This document shows positions 50,420 to 58,638 of a stretch of 64,000 nt of DNA, one piece after another. The stretch spans positions 248,001 to 312,000 of the forward strand of contig NZ_JADLQL010000002.1 in NCBI RefSeq assembly GCF_015477805.1, in the 5' to 3' direction. Origin of the DNA: Nocardia flavorosea. GTDB taxonomy: Bacteria; Actinomycetota; Actinomycetes; Mycobacteriales; Mycobacteriaceae. Made by a program: the position numbers and the translations under genes. Numbering within the stretch: position 1 is the first letter of the stretch; each line of letters begins with the position of its first letter. Below the pieces are notes generated by a model. It searched no databases, was not told where the DNA came from, and worked only from the letters and a program-made list of their open reading frames with translations.

Positions 50420-52906
50420 TCACAAAGAACTCTTGTGCACCTCGGGCAGTTCGTCGAACTGGCCGGTTTCCGGATTGCCCGGCTCCACGGGTTCGTCCGC
50501 AGCGGCGCGCAGTTCCATGTCGAGACCCTCGATATCGTGCTCATTCACCCGCACCTGCGCGCTGGCCGGTGCGTAGCCGGTGGCGACCACGGTGTAGCTG
50601 CCTTCGGCGAGATTGCCGAAGGCATAGGAGCCATCGGCGTCCGTGGTCCGGCTCTCGATCACATTGCCCAGCGAATCGGTCAGCGTCACCAGCGCACCGG
50701 CCAGCGGACGCCCGCCACCGGCGACCACGCCCGCGACCCGCACGCCGGGCCGCAGCAATACCTCCACGCGAGCGGTGTCGCGCCCGGTGACCTGCGCCGA
50801 TACGGCGGTCGGATGGTAACCGAACGCGCTCACCGCGATGGTGAATTCACCTTCCGGCAAGCCGGTGAGCTCGAACCGCCCGCTGTGATCGGATTCGCCG
50901 GCGGCCATGACCTCACCGCGCAGGTCCAGAGCGGTGATCATCGCCGCGGATACCGGTGTGCCGTCGCCGATGCGCAGGACCGTGCCTTCGAGACCGGTCA
51001 GCGCGCTGAGCGTGACGTCGTAGGACACCGGGTTGCTCCCGAGCACAGCGGTCGAGGCGTCCGGCCGCCGTCCTTCGGCCGAGGCGATCAGCACATATGA
51101 TCCCGGCGCCGGAGCGGCCAGTTCGTAGAACCCGTCCGGCCCCGACCGGGCCCGGCCCAGTTGCTGCCCGGCCGGCGAGATCAAGGTGAGGGTCGCGCCG
51201 GCGACGGCACCGCCGCGGGTATCGGATACCCGCCCGAACAGCACCGATCCGCCAACCGACGGCTGCGGGGCAGGTGCGGTCGCACCGTTGCGTTGCGCCG
51301 GAGCGACGGCCGGGGTCTCGGGTGCGGCATGCCGCGGCCCCGGGGCGGTGGCGGCGTCTCCGGTGACCGGCATCGCGGCCGCGGCGTCGTCGATCACCTG
51401 TTCGGCTTCCACCGACAGTCCCGCGGGTGCGGCCGGAACCGCTTCGGCCACCGCATGCGCCTCGGTTTTCGCCTCGTCCGGCCGGGCACCCGCGAGCGCC
51501 GCGGCGGCGGCGCGCTTGGCCGTCGGGATGGTCAGTGCGACCAGTGCGGCCGCCACGGCGACACCGCAGCCGATCAGGATGCCGGTCCGGAAACCGTTCT
51601 CGGTCGGGACACTGGTTCCACCGGCGAAGCTGACGCTCATCTGCGCCAGGACCGCGCCGATGGCGGCGGAGGCCACCGAGGTGCCGATCGAACGCATCAA
51701 GGTGTTGAAGCTGTTGGCTGCCGAGGTTTCGGTGATCGGCACCGAGCTCATGATCAACGCGGGCATAGCGCCGTAGGCGAAGCCGACACCGAGGCTGATG
51801 ATGATGGCGCCCAGCATCAGACCCCAAGGCTCGCCCATCATCAATACCGAAGCGCCGTAGCCGAGGGCGATGATGACCGAGCCGACGATCAGCGTGATCT
51901 TGGGACCGGCGAACGCGGACAGCTTCGCACTCAGCGGTGAGGTGAGCATCATGGTCAGACCGCCGGGCGCCATCCACAGACCCATCGCGACCATCGACTG
52001 GCCCAGACCGTAGCCGGTGGCCTCGGGCAGCTGCAGCAGCTGCGGGAAGATCAGCGCCTGCGCGAACATCGACATACCGATGACGATCGAGGCGAGGTTG
52101 GTCAGCAGAACCCGGGGTCGGGCGGTGACCCGCAGATCGACCAGCGGATCACGCGACCGCAGTTCCCACAGGCCCCAGAGCAGCAGTACCACCACCGCGG
52201 CGACGAACAGCGAGATCGTGGTGACACTGGTCCAGCCCCAGTCCGCGCCCTTGGAGACGGCGAGCAGCAGGCAGACCAGTGCGGCGCCGAGACCGAGGGC
52301 GCCCAGCGCATCGAAGCGGCCGCGGTCGGCACGCGGCGGAGTCACCGGGATCACCAGGAAGATCAGCAGACCCGCGATGGCGGCGAGTGCGGCAGTACCC
52401 CAGAACAGGTACTGCCAGCTGCTGTATTCGACGACCGCCGCGGCCAGGGGCATACCGAACGCACCGCCGACACCGAGGGAGGAGCTGATCAGCGCGATCC
52501 CGGAGCCGAGTTTCGCCGGGGGCAGCAGATCGCGCAGCGCGGCGATACCGACCGGGATCAGGCCCACGGCCATCCCCTGCAGGGCGCGGCCGACGAGCAT
52601 CGGCCACAGCGACGTGGACAGGGCGCACACTATCGACCCGACGATGAGCGGCACCACCGAACCCACCAGGACCAGGCGTTTGCCGTAGAGGTCCCCCAGG
52701 CGGCCGGCGACCGGCGTGGTCACCGCGCTGGCCAGCAGGCTCGCGGTCACCACCCAGGCGGCATTCGAGGGGTCGGTGCTCAGTATCTCCGGTAATTGCC
52801 CGAGCAGCGGCATCACCAGGGTCTGCGTCAGTGACGCCACGATCCCAGCGAAGGCGAGCACCGCAAGCACCGCCCCGGGGCGGACAGCGGGTTCGGTTTT
52901 GGTCAC
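50420..52906 (-). CDS. MFS transporter (DHA2-like) fused to three carboxypeptidase-regulatory-like domains
   Basis: 828 residues, GTG start with a GAGGAG ribosome site. Residues 1-475 are a drug:H+ antiporter-2-type transporter of about 14 membrane segments, with the MFS motif A-like G-R-L-G-D-L-Y-G-K-R around residue 70 and the P-x-x-G motif G-V-G-G-A-F-G-M-P near 150. After an Ala/Pro-rich linker, residues about 575-810 hold three tandem beta-sandwich units, each starting (L/V)-x-G-x-V and carrying D-G-S/F-Y/E-x-x-x-L-P-G-like turns, typical of the carboxypeptidase regulatory-like fold. This fusion is unusual for the family; ordinary DHA2 pumps end near 500 residues. The C-terminal part would face either cytoplasm or envelope depending on helix number. 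Likely exports a toxic or envelope-related small molecule; substrate unknown. Confidence 0.85.
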   Translation of the reverse strand: MTKTEPAVRPGAVLAVLAFAGIVASLTQTLVMPLLGQLPEILSTDPSNAAWVVTASLLASAVTTPVAGRLGDLYGKRLVLVGSVVPLIVGSIVCALSTSLWPMLVGRALQGMAVGLIPVGIAALRDLLPPAKLGSGIALISSSLGVGGAFGMPLAAAVVEYSSWQYLFWGTAALAAIAGLLIFLVIPVTPPRADRGRFDALGALGLGAALVCLLLAVSKGADWGWTSVTTISLFVAAVVVLLLWGLWELRSRDPLVDLRVTARPRVLLTNLASIVIGMSMFAQALIFPQLLQLPEATGYGLGQSMVAMGLWMAPGGLTMMLTSPLSAKLSAFAGPKITLIVGSVIIALGYGASVLMMGEPWGLMLGAIIISLGVGFAYGAMPALIMSSVPITETSAANSFNTLMRSIGTSVASAAIGAVLAQMSVSFAGGTSVPTENGFRTGILIGCGVAVAAALVALTIPTAKRAAAAALAGARPDEAKTEAHAVAEAVPAAPAGLSVEAEQVIDDAAAAMPVTGDAATAPGPRHAAPETPAVAPAQRNGATAPAPQPSVGGSVLFGRVSDTRGGAVAGATLTLISPAGQQLGRARSGPDGFYELAAPAPGSYVLIASAEGRRPDASTAVLGSNPVSYDVTLSALTGLEGTVLRIGDGTPVSAAMITALDLRGEVMAAGESDHSGRFELTGLPEGEFTIAVSAFGYHPTAVSAQVTGRDTARVEVLLRPGVRVAGVVAGGGRPLAGALVTLTDSLGNVIESRTTDADGSYAFGNLAEGSYTVVATGYAPASAQVRVNEHDIEGLDMELRAAADEPVEPGNPETGQFDELPEVHKSSL

Positions 52907-52937
52907 GAGCTTGCTCCTCGCAAGAAAAGTTCAGTCG

Positions 52938-52969
52938 ATGTGCATAATACACATAACATGCATGATGCA
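52938..52969. promoter_or_regulatory. Two short palindromes in the divergent promoter of the MFS-fusion gene
   Basis: Within 32 A/T-rich bases there is ATGTG-N7-CACAT (52938-52954) and, five bases on, the near-contiguous palindrome TGCAT-G-ATGCA (52959-52969). They lie 30-60 bases upstream of the MFS start and 120-150 bases upstream of the phosphodiesterase gene, a typical place for a MarR/TetR-type repressor of an efflux gene. No such regulator gene is adjacent. Confidence 0.55.
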
Positions 52970-53085
52970 ATCTAACCAATTCGACGCCCCACATTCCCCG
53001 GCGCGCCGGGCAACACCCGAGCCGGACGTCGCAGCCACCGACCACCGAGGCCGGAAAAGGCTCGGATACTGCACTATTGGAGGCG

Positions 53086-54213
53086 ATGCCGTACACACTC
53101 GCCGATATCCTGCCGTCCGTCGCCGCGTCGTTCGGACTGGATGTTCCCAACCCGCTGGCGCTCGCACCGAACCGTGATGTCGTAGTGCTGCTGATCGACG
53201 GACTGGGCGCCGAACTGCTCACTCGGCACCGGACGATCGCGCCGACGCTGTCCTCGCACGTCACCACCACGCTCACCGCCGGTTTCCCGGCCACCACCGC
53301 GGTCAGCCTGACCAGCCTCGCCGTGGGCGCTCCCTGCGCGACGCACGGCATCATCGGCTACAGCTTCGCCGTGCCCGGTACCGACGGCCCGCGAGTGTTC
53401 AACTCTCTGCGCTGGCGCTTCGATTCCGCAACCGGCGACGATGCTCGCGCCGCTTTCCCACCGGAAACCGCGCAGCCCGGATCGAGCCGTCTACAAGATC
53501 TCGCCGCGCACGGAGTGGGTATCCATTACGTCGTGCCGGAGTATCAGATCCGTTCCGGGCTGACCCGCGCCGCTTTCCGCGCGCCGGGCACCCTGCATCC
53601 GGCCGCAACCCTCGCCGAGGTGCGCGCCGGCATACTCGCAGTGGCCACACATCCGGGCCGCGCGGCACGATTCGCCTACGCTTATTTCCCCGAACTGGAC
53701 AGCAACGGCCATCTGCACGGCCCCGAATCCCCGCAGGCGCTGGAAGTCCTGCGCGATATAGATGCCTTCGTGGCCGACCTGCTCACCGACCTGCCCGATA
53801 CCTGCACGCTGCTGATCACCGGCGATCACGGCATGATCCATGCCGATACCTTCATCGATCTGGATTCCCGGCCGGGATTGCACGACGGGGTGCGGTTGAT
53901 CGCGGGCGAGGCGCGGGTACGCCATATCTACCTCCGCGATCCGGGCGCATCGGCCGGCGCGTTCGACCGGTGGACCGGCGAACTGGCCGGCCACGCCCGT
54001 GTGGTCACGCGCGAGCAGGCACTGGACGAACACTGGTTCGGCCGCACACCGCCCGGCCCGGTGATCGAGCACCGCATCGGGGACCTACTGGCGGTGGCCG
54101 AGGGCAGTACCGTCCTGGTCCGGCCGGAATCCGAGCCACTGGAGTCGGCGATGGCCGGTCATCACGGCGCCTGGACACCCGACGAACAATTGGTACCACT
54201 CATATCCTCATAG
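53086..54213 (+). CDS. Type I phosphodiesterase / alkaline-phosphatase-superfamily protein
   Basis: About 375 residues from the ATG at 53086; a TTG nine bases upstream is a possible alternative, and the GGAGG just before the ATG is closely spaced (2 bases). The metal-binding and catalytic landmarks of the nucleotide pyrophosphatase/phosphodiesterase family are in order: V-V-V-L-L-I-D-G-L-G-A-E, then F-P-A-T-T-A-V-S-L-T-S-L with a candidate Thr nucleophile, E-L-D-S-N-G-H-L-H-G, and I-T-G-D-H-G-M-I. It has no signal peptide, so it is likely cytosolic. The substrate (nucleotide, phosphonate or lipid head group) cannot be inferred. It is divergent from the MFS-fusion gene. Confidence 0.85.
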   Translation: MPYTLADILPSVAASFGLDVPNPLALAPNRDVVVLLIDGLGAELLTRHRTIAPTLSSHVTTTLTAGFPATTAVSLTSLAVGAPCATHGIIGYSFAVPGTDGPRVFNSLRWRFDSATGDDARAAFPPETAQPGSSRLQDLAAHGVGIHYVVPEYQIRSGLTRAAFRAPGTLHPAATLAEVRAGILAVATHPGRAARFAYAYFPELDSNGHLHGPESPQALEVLRDIDAFVADLLTDLPDTCTLLITGDHGMIHADTFIDLDSRPGLHDGVRLIAGEARVRHIYLRDPGASAGAFDRWTGELAGHARVVTREQALDEHWFGRTPPGPVIEHRIGDLLAVAEGSTVLVRPESEPLESAMAGHHGAWTPDEQLVPLISS

Positions 54214-54287
54214 GCACCGGCCGGATCATTCAGCGCACGAACCACATACCTTGACCTCAACCATAATTCAGGTTTTACCGTCGGGTC

Positions 54288-54968
54288 ATGCGCACCGAAA
54301 CAATCCCGGAAACCGACCCCACCGAACCGGCCCTGCACCAGGTGATGCCCGACCTCTGGGAGACCCGCGAGTTCGTGGTCCCCGGCGGGCCGCGAACACA
54401 CGCTTACCTGTGGACCCCGCCCGCCGGACAGAACATCCTCTTCTACTCCCCCGGCAACGACCAGGACTTCGACCGGCTCGACCGGCTCGGCGGAGTCGCC
54501 CGCCAGTATCTGAGCCACCAGGACGAAGCCGGCCCGATGCTGCGCGCCGTGGCCGGGCGTTTCGGCAGCCGTCTGTATGCCCCGGCCGCCGAAGCCGCCG
54601 AAATCGGAGCCCACACACCGATCGATATCGCGGTATCGGAACGGGGCATCGACGACGCGGGCGTGGAAGCGATTCCCACACCGGGCCATTCGCCGGGCAG
54701 CACCTGCTATGTGGTTTCCGGCCACGACGGCCGCCGCTATCTGTTCACCGGCGATACCCTGCTGCGCTACCCCGACGGGTGGCGGATGGGATACATCCCG
54801 GGGTACAGCGATAAGGACGGCCTGCTCGCCGCCTTGGACATCCTCGAAACCGTCCAGCCGGACCTGGTGGTGTCCAGCGCTTTCGTCGCCGGCACATCGG
54901 GTTACCACCACGTGGACCGCGACGCCTGGCAATCCCACCTCGACGAGGCCCGGGCGGCGCTCGCCTGA
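54288..54968 (+). CDS. MBL-fold hydrolase with a degenerate metal motif
   Basis: 226 residues with a metallo-beta-lactamase-like core: the opening Leu/Trp segment, T-P-G-H-S-P-G-S near residue 138, and F-T-G-D-T-L-L near 158. The usual H-x-H-x-D-H motif, however, reads L-S-H-Q-D-E-A, keeping only part of the ligands. Either the metal site is rearranged, as in some MBL subfamilies, or activity is lost. It lies 74 bases after the phosphodiesterase gene in the same direction and may share its transcript. Substrate unknown. Confidence 0.72.
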   Translation: MRTETIPETDPTEPALHQVMPDLWETREFVVPGGPRTHAYLWTPPAGQNILFYSPGNDQDFDRLDRLGGVARQYLSHQDEAGPMLRAVAGRFGSRLYAPAAEAAEIGAHTPIDIAVSERGIDDAGVEAIPTPGHSPGSTCYVVSGHDGRRYLFTGDTLLRYPDGWRMGYIPGYSDKDGLLAALDILETVQPDLVVSSAFVAGTSGYHHVDRDAWQSHLDEARAALA

Positions 54969-55022
54969 CGCCGCAGGCACCGCTCGGCCCACCCGGACCG
55001 AGCGGTGCCACCATTCACCGCG

Positions 55023-55358
55023 TCACGGGATGACGGTTACTCCGACACCCGGCGGCGCGCCCACCGGCCGATCGATGATCACCGACAGCGTCGAGCCCGG
55101 GGTACGAGCGGCCCGACCGGCGTATTCGGCCAGGTTCTCCCCGAGACGCTGTTTCGCCTCCGGCGTGAAGTTGGGCGGCAGCGCGCCCAGGGCCGGGCCC
55201 AGATTCAGCGCGTCGATCATGCGCGCCTCCACATCGGTGAAGTTCACCGTGACCGTGCCGGGTGCCTGTTCCGTCGTCACCGCCGCGGCGGTACCGGCAC
55301 CGAAGAACAGACAGCCGATCGGCACGGCTAGGGCGATCAGTGGGGTAAGGGTTCTCAC
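55023..55358 (-). CDS. Small secreted protein of unknown function
   Basis: 111 residues with a clear Sec signal peptide (short basic start, hydrophobic segment L-I-A-L-A-V-P-I-G-C-L-F-F-G-A-G, then A-A-A-V cleavage site near 25-27). The mature part of about 85 residues is Thr/Val/Pro-rich with one helix (D-V-E-A-R-M-I-D-A-L-N-L). I do not recognise the family. It converges on the MBL-fold gene. Confidence 0.6.
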   Translation of the reverse strand: MRTLTPLIALAVPIGCLFFGAGTAAAVTTEQAPGTVTVNFTDVEARMIDALNLGPALGALPPNFTPEAKQRLGENLAEYAGRAARTPGSTLSVIIDRPVGAPPGVGVTVIP

Positions 55359-55640
55359 GGAAGATATCTCCTGATTGGTTGTGCAAAGCGTTGTTGCACT
55401 GCTGGATTCGAGTAGACGGCGTTACGCCGGCCCGAATAGGGCACCCGGGACGCTTTCGGTAGAACACGAAGCAATGGCCACCCCTTCTCATCGGCAATTA
55501 CCTCCGCCACCACGAATACGCGCCGAGCGAAAGCTGCGCCCCCGCACCCGTTTCCCGGCGGCCACGCGGGCGCGCTCGACGCCGAGTGGCCCAGGGCATA
55601 CGGGGGGATGGCCGCAGGCGCTGCGCTCCCACCCGGTCCG

Positions 55641-56051
55641 TCAGCGCCGGCAGACGCAGAGACGCAGCAGCAACTCCGCGCCCGCGGTTCCGCCCGCAGT
55701 TCGACCGGCAGTGCGGGGCCGGACGTGCCATCGGCGGGAACACGCACTCGCGATCAGCAGTCCGGCGACCAACAGGGCTGTGTACCAGAGATAACCCGCC
55801 CGCGGGCGAACACCGGGGACGCGGAGGCAATGATAAGGACAGTGCACGGCCTCGCCGCCCGGATCCGCAGTCTCCGAGCCTGCGGGACCGGCCGATTCCT
55901 GGACGGCGATTATCGAGTGGACGAACGAAAGCTCTTCGGAAGAAGGCTGTTCCAGGCTCGGGCCGTGCTGGATTCCGAGCGTCAGGATTACGGCGGCGAA
56001 TACCAGACCGACAACCCGCACCACGATCGGCGGCTGCCCGATATGCCTCAC
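55641..56051 (-). CDS. Small membrane protein, DUF6153-like
   Basis: About 136 residues from the GTG at 56049-56051; the frame extends further upstream, so the start is uncertain. Two hydrophobic segments are visible: I-V-V-R-V-V-G-L-V-F-A-A-V-I-L-T-L-G-I and Y-L-W-Y-T-A-L-L-V-A-G-L-L-I-A. Between them lies an extracytoplasmic loop with a H-C-P-Y-H-C segment, then an Arg-rich and Cys-containing tail. This arrangement resembles the DUF6153 type of actinobacterial membrane proteins. The His/Cys loop could bind metal. Function unknown, and the gene could be spurious in this GC-rich region. Confidence 0.45.
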   Translation of the reverse strand: MRHIGQPPIVVRVVGLVFAAVILTLGIQHGPSLEQPSSEELSFVHSIIAVQESAGPAGSETADPGGEAVHCPYHCLRVPGVRPRAGYLWYTALLVAGLLIASACSRRWHVRPRTAGRTAGGTAGAELLLRLCVCRR

Positions 56052-56465
56052 AACCGCCGATACTAGGGGTCGGTTTCCACACCGGGACAACCGGGACATT
56101 TCCGGCACTGGGAACGATCCGGGCGCCACCGTGACAGTTACCGGGCAGCGACCGCCCGCGGACCACACAGCCCCGGATCCGGCGGCGCACGAGGCCGGTT
56201 TATTTGCGGTGCGATAGGACCACCGGCCTCCCTGGAGGGCACGGTCCGAACCGGGTACCGCGGGGGCGAAACCCGGTGTCGCGGTCGACGGAGCGACGGC
56301 GGTCGCGGTTGTGCCGACAGCATCGGGCAACAACCGGTCACCGGCGCTTGCCCGCGAGACATGCCGGCCTCCGGAACGAGGTCGTGCTCGACAGTTCACC
56401 ACACCTCATAGACATACATACGGCATGTATGTAACTATCGATGTGGAACCGACCTGGGAGGAAAT
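56052..56465. other. Upstream region of the hydrolase-TetR operon
   Basis: 414 bases without a convincing gene. It contains the perfect palindrome at 56412-56432 and a strong ribosome site for the hydrolase at its end. The remainder has no supported site. Confidence 0.5.
56412..56432. promoter_or_regulatory. Perfect palindromic operator ACATACAT-N5-ATGTATGT
   Basis: Perfect 8-bp arms (56412-56419 and 56425-56432) with a 5-base spacer, in an A/T-rich island 34 bases before the hydrolase start. Size and symmetry are typical of TetR-family operators, and the TetR gene is the second gene of the operon it would control, so autorepression is likely. Confidence 0.8.
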
Positions 56466-57332
56466 ATGTCGAACACCAACGAACTCGGTCGCACCGATAT
56501 CGCCCACCTACCCACCGCGGCGATCCGATACAGCGATACCGGCAGCGGGCCACCGATCGTGTTCGTCCACGGACTACTCGTCAACTCCGGCCTGTGGCGG
56601 CATATCGTCGCCCCGGTCGCGGCAGCCGGGTACCGCTGTCTCGTCCCGGACTGGCCGCTCGGATCCCATTCGATCCCGGTACCGGACGCGGACCTCACCC
56701 CCACCGGTGTCGCCGGGCTCATCGCAGATTTCCTGGACCATCTCGACCTGCACGATGTCACGATCGTCGCCAACGACACCGGCGGCGCCATCACCCAGAT
56801 ATTGCTGGCCCACCGCCCGGAACGGATCGGCCGCGTCGTCCTCGCCGCAGTCGATTCCTACGACAGTTTCCTGCCGCAGCCGTTCACCCTGCTCCCCCAG
56901 CTGGCCCGAGTACCTGGGGCGGTCCGGCTCATGACCGAACTGCTGCGCGTCCGTTTCCTGCAACGCCTGCCGATCGCACTCGGCTGGTTGAGCAAACGGC
57001 CGATTCCGCCCGGGATCGTCGATTCCTATCTGCGGCCCAGCCGCGAATCGGCCGCCATCCGCGCCGACCTGCGCCGCTTCCTGCGGCACGCGCAGCGCCG
57101 TTACACCCTCGACGCCGCCACCCGGTTCGACTCCGTAACCGTGCCGGTACTCGTGGTCTGGGCCCGCGAGGACCGATTGTTCCCGGTCCGCTACGCCCAC
57201 CGCCTCGTCCGCGACCTACCCGGGGCCACCCTCGATTCGATCGACGATTCCTACACGCTGATCCCGGAGGACCAGCCCGAGTTGCTCGCCGGACGAATTC
57301 TGGAGTTCACTCGGCTGCATGCCACGCCGTAG
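56466..57332 (+). CDS. Alpha/beta hydrolase with Asp nucleophile and no evident catalytic His
   Basis: 288 residues with a GGGAGGA ribosome site. The oxyanion element V-H-G-L-L-V is at 34-39 and the nucleophile elbow reads A-N-D-T-G-G (D104), i.e. Asp as in haloalkane-dehalogenase-like enzymes. The acid-loop segment W-A-R-E-D-R-L-F-P is near 230. Where the catalytic His is normally found, the sequence is D-D-S-Y-T-L-I-P-E-D-Q-P, with no His. Such proteins form a recognised subgroup of the fold whose reaction is unknown. Its end overlaps the TetR gene by 14 bases, so the pair is one transcript with the operator at 56412-56432 in front. Confidence 0.8.
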   Translation: MSNTNELGRTDIAHLPTAAIRYSDTGSGPPIVFVHGLLVNSGLWRHIVAPVAAAGYRCLVPDWPLGSHSIPVPDADLTPTGVAGLIADFLDHLDLHDVTIVANDTGGAITQILLAHRPERIGRVVLAAVDSYDSFLPQPFTLLPQLARVPGAVRLMTELLRVRFLQRLPIALGWLSKRPIPPGIVDSYLRPSRESAAIRADLRRFLRHAQRRYTLDAATRFDSVTVPVLVVWAREDRLFPVRYAHRLVRDLPGATLDSIDDSYTLIPEDQPELLAGRILEFTRLHATP

Positions 57333-57918
57333 CCAGGAGGACCGCTCCCGCACCACCCGCGCCGCGCTCGAACACGCAGGCCGCCGCCTGTTCACCGAGC
57401 GCGGTTTCGCGGGCACCTCCGCGGAACAGCTGGTGACCGCCGCCGGTGTAACCCGCGGCGCACTGCACCACCACTACGGCGATAAACGCGGCCTGTTCCT
57501 GGCGGTACTGGAACAGCTGGAAACCGAGATCACCACCGAGATCGAGAGCGCACTGCGCGCCGCCCCCGCCGCGGACATCCTCACCGCCATGGCCGCCGGC
57601 CTGAACACCTTCCTGGAGATCTGCCAGCGCCCGGAGATGCTCCGCATCGCCCTGTTCGACGCCCCCGCGGTCCTCGGCTGGCAAGCCTGGCGCGAACTCG
57701 AAGCCCGCCACGGCCTGGGCCTCATCACCGCCGAACTGGAACGCGCCCGTGACGCCGGCCTGATCACCGCCACCGCCGTCCCCACCCTCGCGCAACTCAT
57801 CCTGAGCGCCGTCTCCGAAGCCGGCCTGATCGTCGCCCACGCCGAGGACAAGGACACCGCCCGCCGCCAGACCCAGGAATCGCTGCTACTTCTCGTCAGT
57901 GGTTTACTCCGCACCTGA
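57319..57918 (+). CDS. TetR-family transcriptional regulator
   Basis: 199 residues, standard TetR size. The DNA-binding domain is at residues 8-55, with the helix-turn-helix T-S-A-E-Q-L-V-T-A-A-G-V-T-R-G-A-L-H-H-H-Y; the rest is the helical ligand-binding and dimer domain. It overlaps the hydrolase gene by 14 bases and very likely represses the operon through the palindrome at 56412-56432, releasing on binding a small molecule that the hydrolase may act on. The ligand is not evident. Confidence 0.92.
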   Translation: MPRRSQEDRSRTTRAALEHAGRRLFTERGFAGTSAEQLVTAAGVTRGALHHHYGDKRGLFLAVLEQLETEITTEIESALRAAPAADILTAMAAGLNTFLEICQRPEMLRIALFDAPAVLGWQAWRELEARHGLGLITAELERARDAGLITATAVPTLAQLILSAVSEAGLIVAHAEDKDTARRQTQESLLLLVSGLLRT

Positions 57919-57991
57919 CCGGCCCGGGCACGGCTCAGTGATCAGGAAAACCCGTTGCCCACGGCCCGGCGAAGCACGCAGGGCGTGCCTC

Positions 57992-58321
57992 ATGCCGGAC
58001 TTCGCCGATTTCGATCGACGCCGTTATCGCGCCGTCGACGTCGCCACGGGATACGACGGCTGGGCCCCCACCTACGAGCAGTCCGTCCTCGACGATATGG
58101 ATCGGGCTCTGCTGAGTCGTCTGAACCGGCCACGTTGGCACCAGGTCCGCCGCGCAGCGGATCTGGGCTGCGGTAGCGACCAGGTAGCCGCGGGTGCCGG
58201 GGCCGGTTGGCAGCTCGCCGAACTGACCGAATCCGCGATCGATGACATCTGGATAGCCGCGAAGCCCAGATGGGCACACCTGCGCGGCCATCCGTTCACC
58301 ATGGCGGCGGTATGGGTATGA
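57992..58321 (+). pseudogene. Class I SAM methyltransferase remnant with an internal deletion
   Basis: 109 residues remain of what should be about 200-260. The N-terminal part reaches the SAM-binding motif I (A-D-L-G-C-G-S), then jumps within one residue to a C-terminal segment (A-I-D-D-I-W-I-A-A-K-P-R-W-A-H-L-R-G-H-P) that normally lies more than 100 residues later. The central SAM-binding strands are missing although the frame is intact. A leftover of an in-frame deletion is the best explanation, and the product should not bind SAM normally. It follows the TetR gene by 73 bases and ends at the terminator 58374-58405. Confidence 0.72.
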
Positions 58322-58373
58322 GGCCGAAGAGCCTCGCCGCATATGGCGAGGCGGCCGATGGCCCGCAAGCGCG

Positions 58374-58405
58374 AAAAGGACCCGAGCCGTAGCTCGGGTC
58401 CTTTT
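58374..58405. terminator. Terminator after rpsN and the methyltransferase remnant
   Basis: A perfect 13-bp hairpin (arms 58374-58386 and 58393-58405, 6-base loop) whose arms run AAAAGG...CCTTTT, giving short T-rich tails on both strands. It sits between the convergent ends of the methyltransferase remnant and rpsN, so it terminates from both sides. It marks the end of the first half of the split spc cluster. Confidence 0.85.
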
Positions 58406-58449
58406 CAGTGGTGTGGGATCCCGGGCGAACAGTGCCGCCCGGGATCAGC

Positions 58450-58635
58450 TCACCAGGAGCTCTTGTGCACGCCCGGCAGCTCGCCGCGGTGCGCCATATC
58501 GCGCAGGCACACGCGGCACAGGCCGAACTTGCGGTACACCGCATGCGGCCGGCCGCAACGCTGGCAGCGGGTGTAGGCGCGAACAGCGAACTTCGGCTTG
58601 CGGTTGGCCTTGTTGACCAGTGCTTTCTTGGCCAT
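58450..58635 (-). CDS. rpsN: Ribosomal protein uS14, zinc-binding type
   Basis: 61 residues, the short type Z form. The zinc ribbon C24-x2-C27 and C40-x2-C43 is intact, as are the end motifs [10 protein letters not shown] and K-S-S-W. It lies 3 bases after rplE and is the last gene of this half of the cluster; normally rpsH would follow directly, but here a terminator and 9 kb of other genes intervene. Confidence 0.97.
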   Translation of the reverse strand: MAKKALVNKANRKPKFAVRAYTRCQRCGRPHAVYRKFGLCRVCLRDMAHRGELPGVHKSSW

Positions 58636-58638
58636 GTC

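Noticed and set aside
55375..56134. Several overlapping open frames on both strands between the small secreted protein and the hydrolase operon
   Set aside because: Only the two-helix membrane protein frame has features; the others are Arg-rich, lack starts with ribosome sites and overlap each other.
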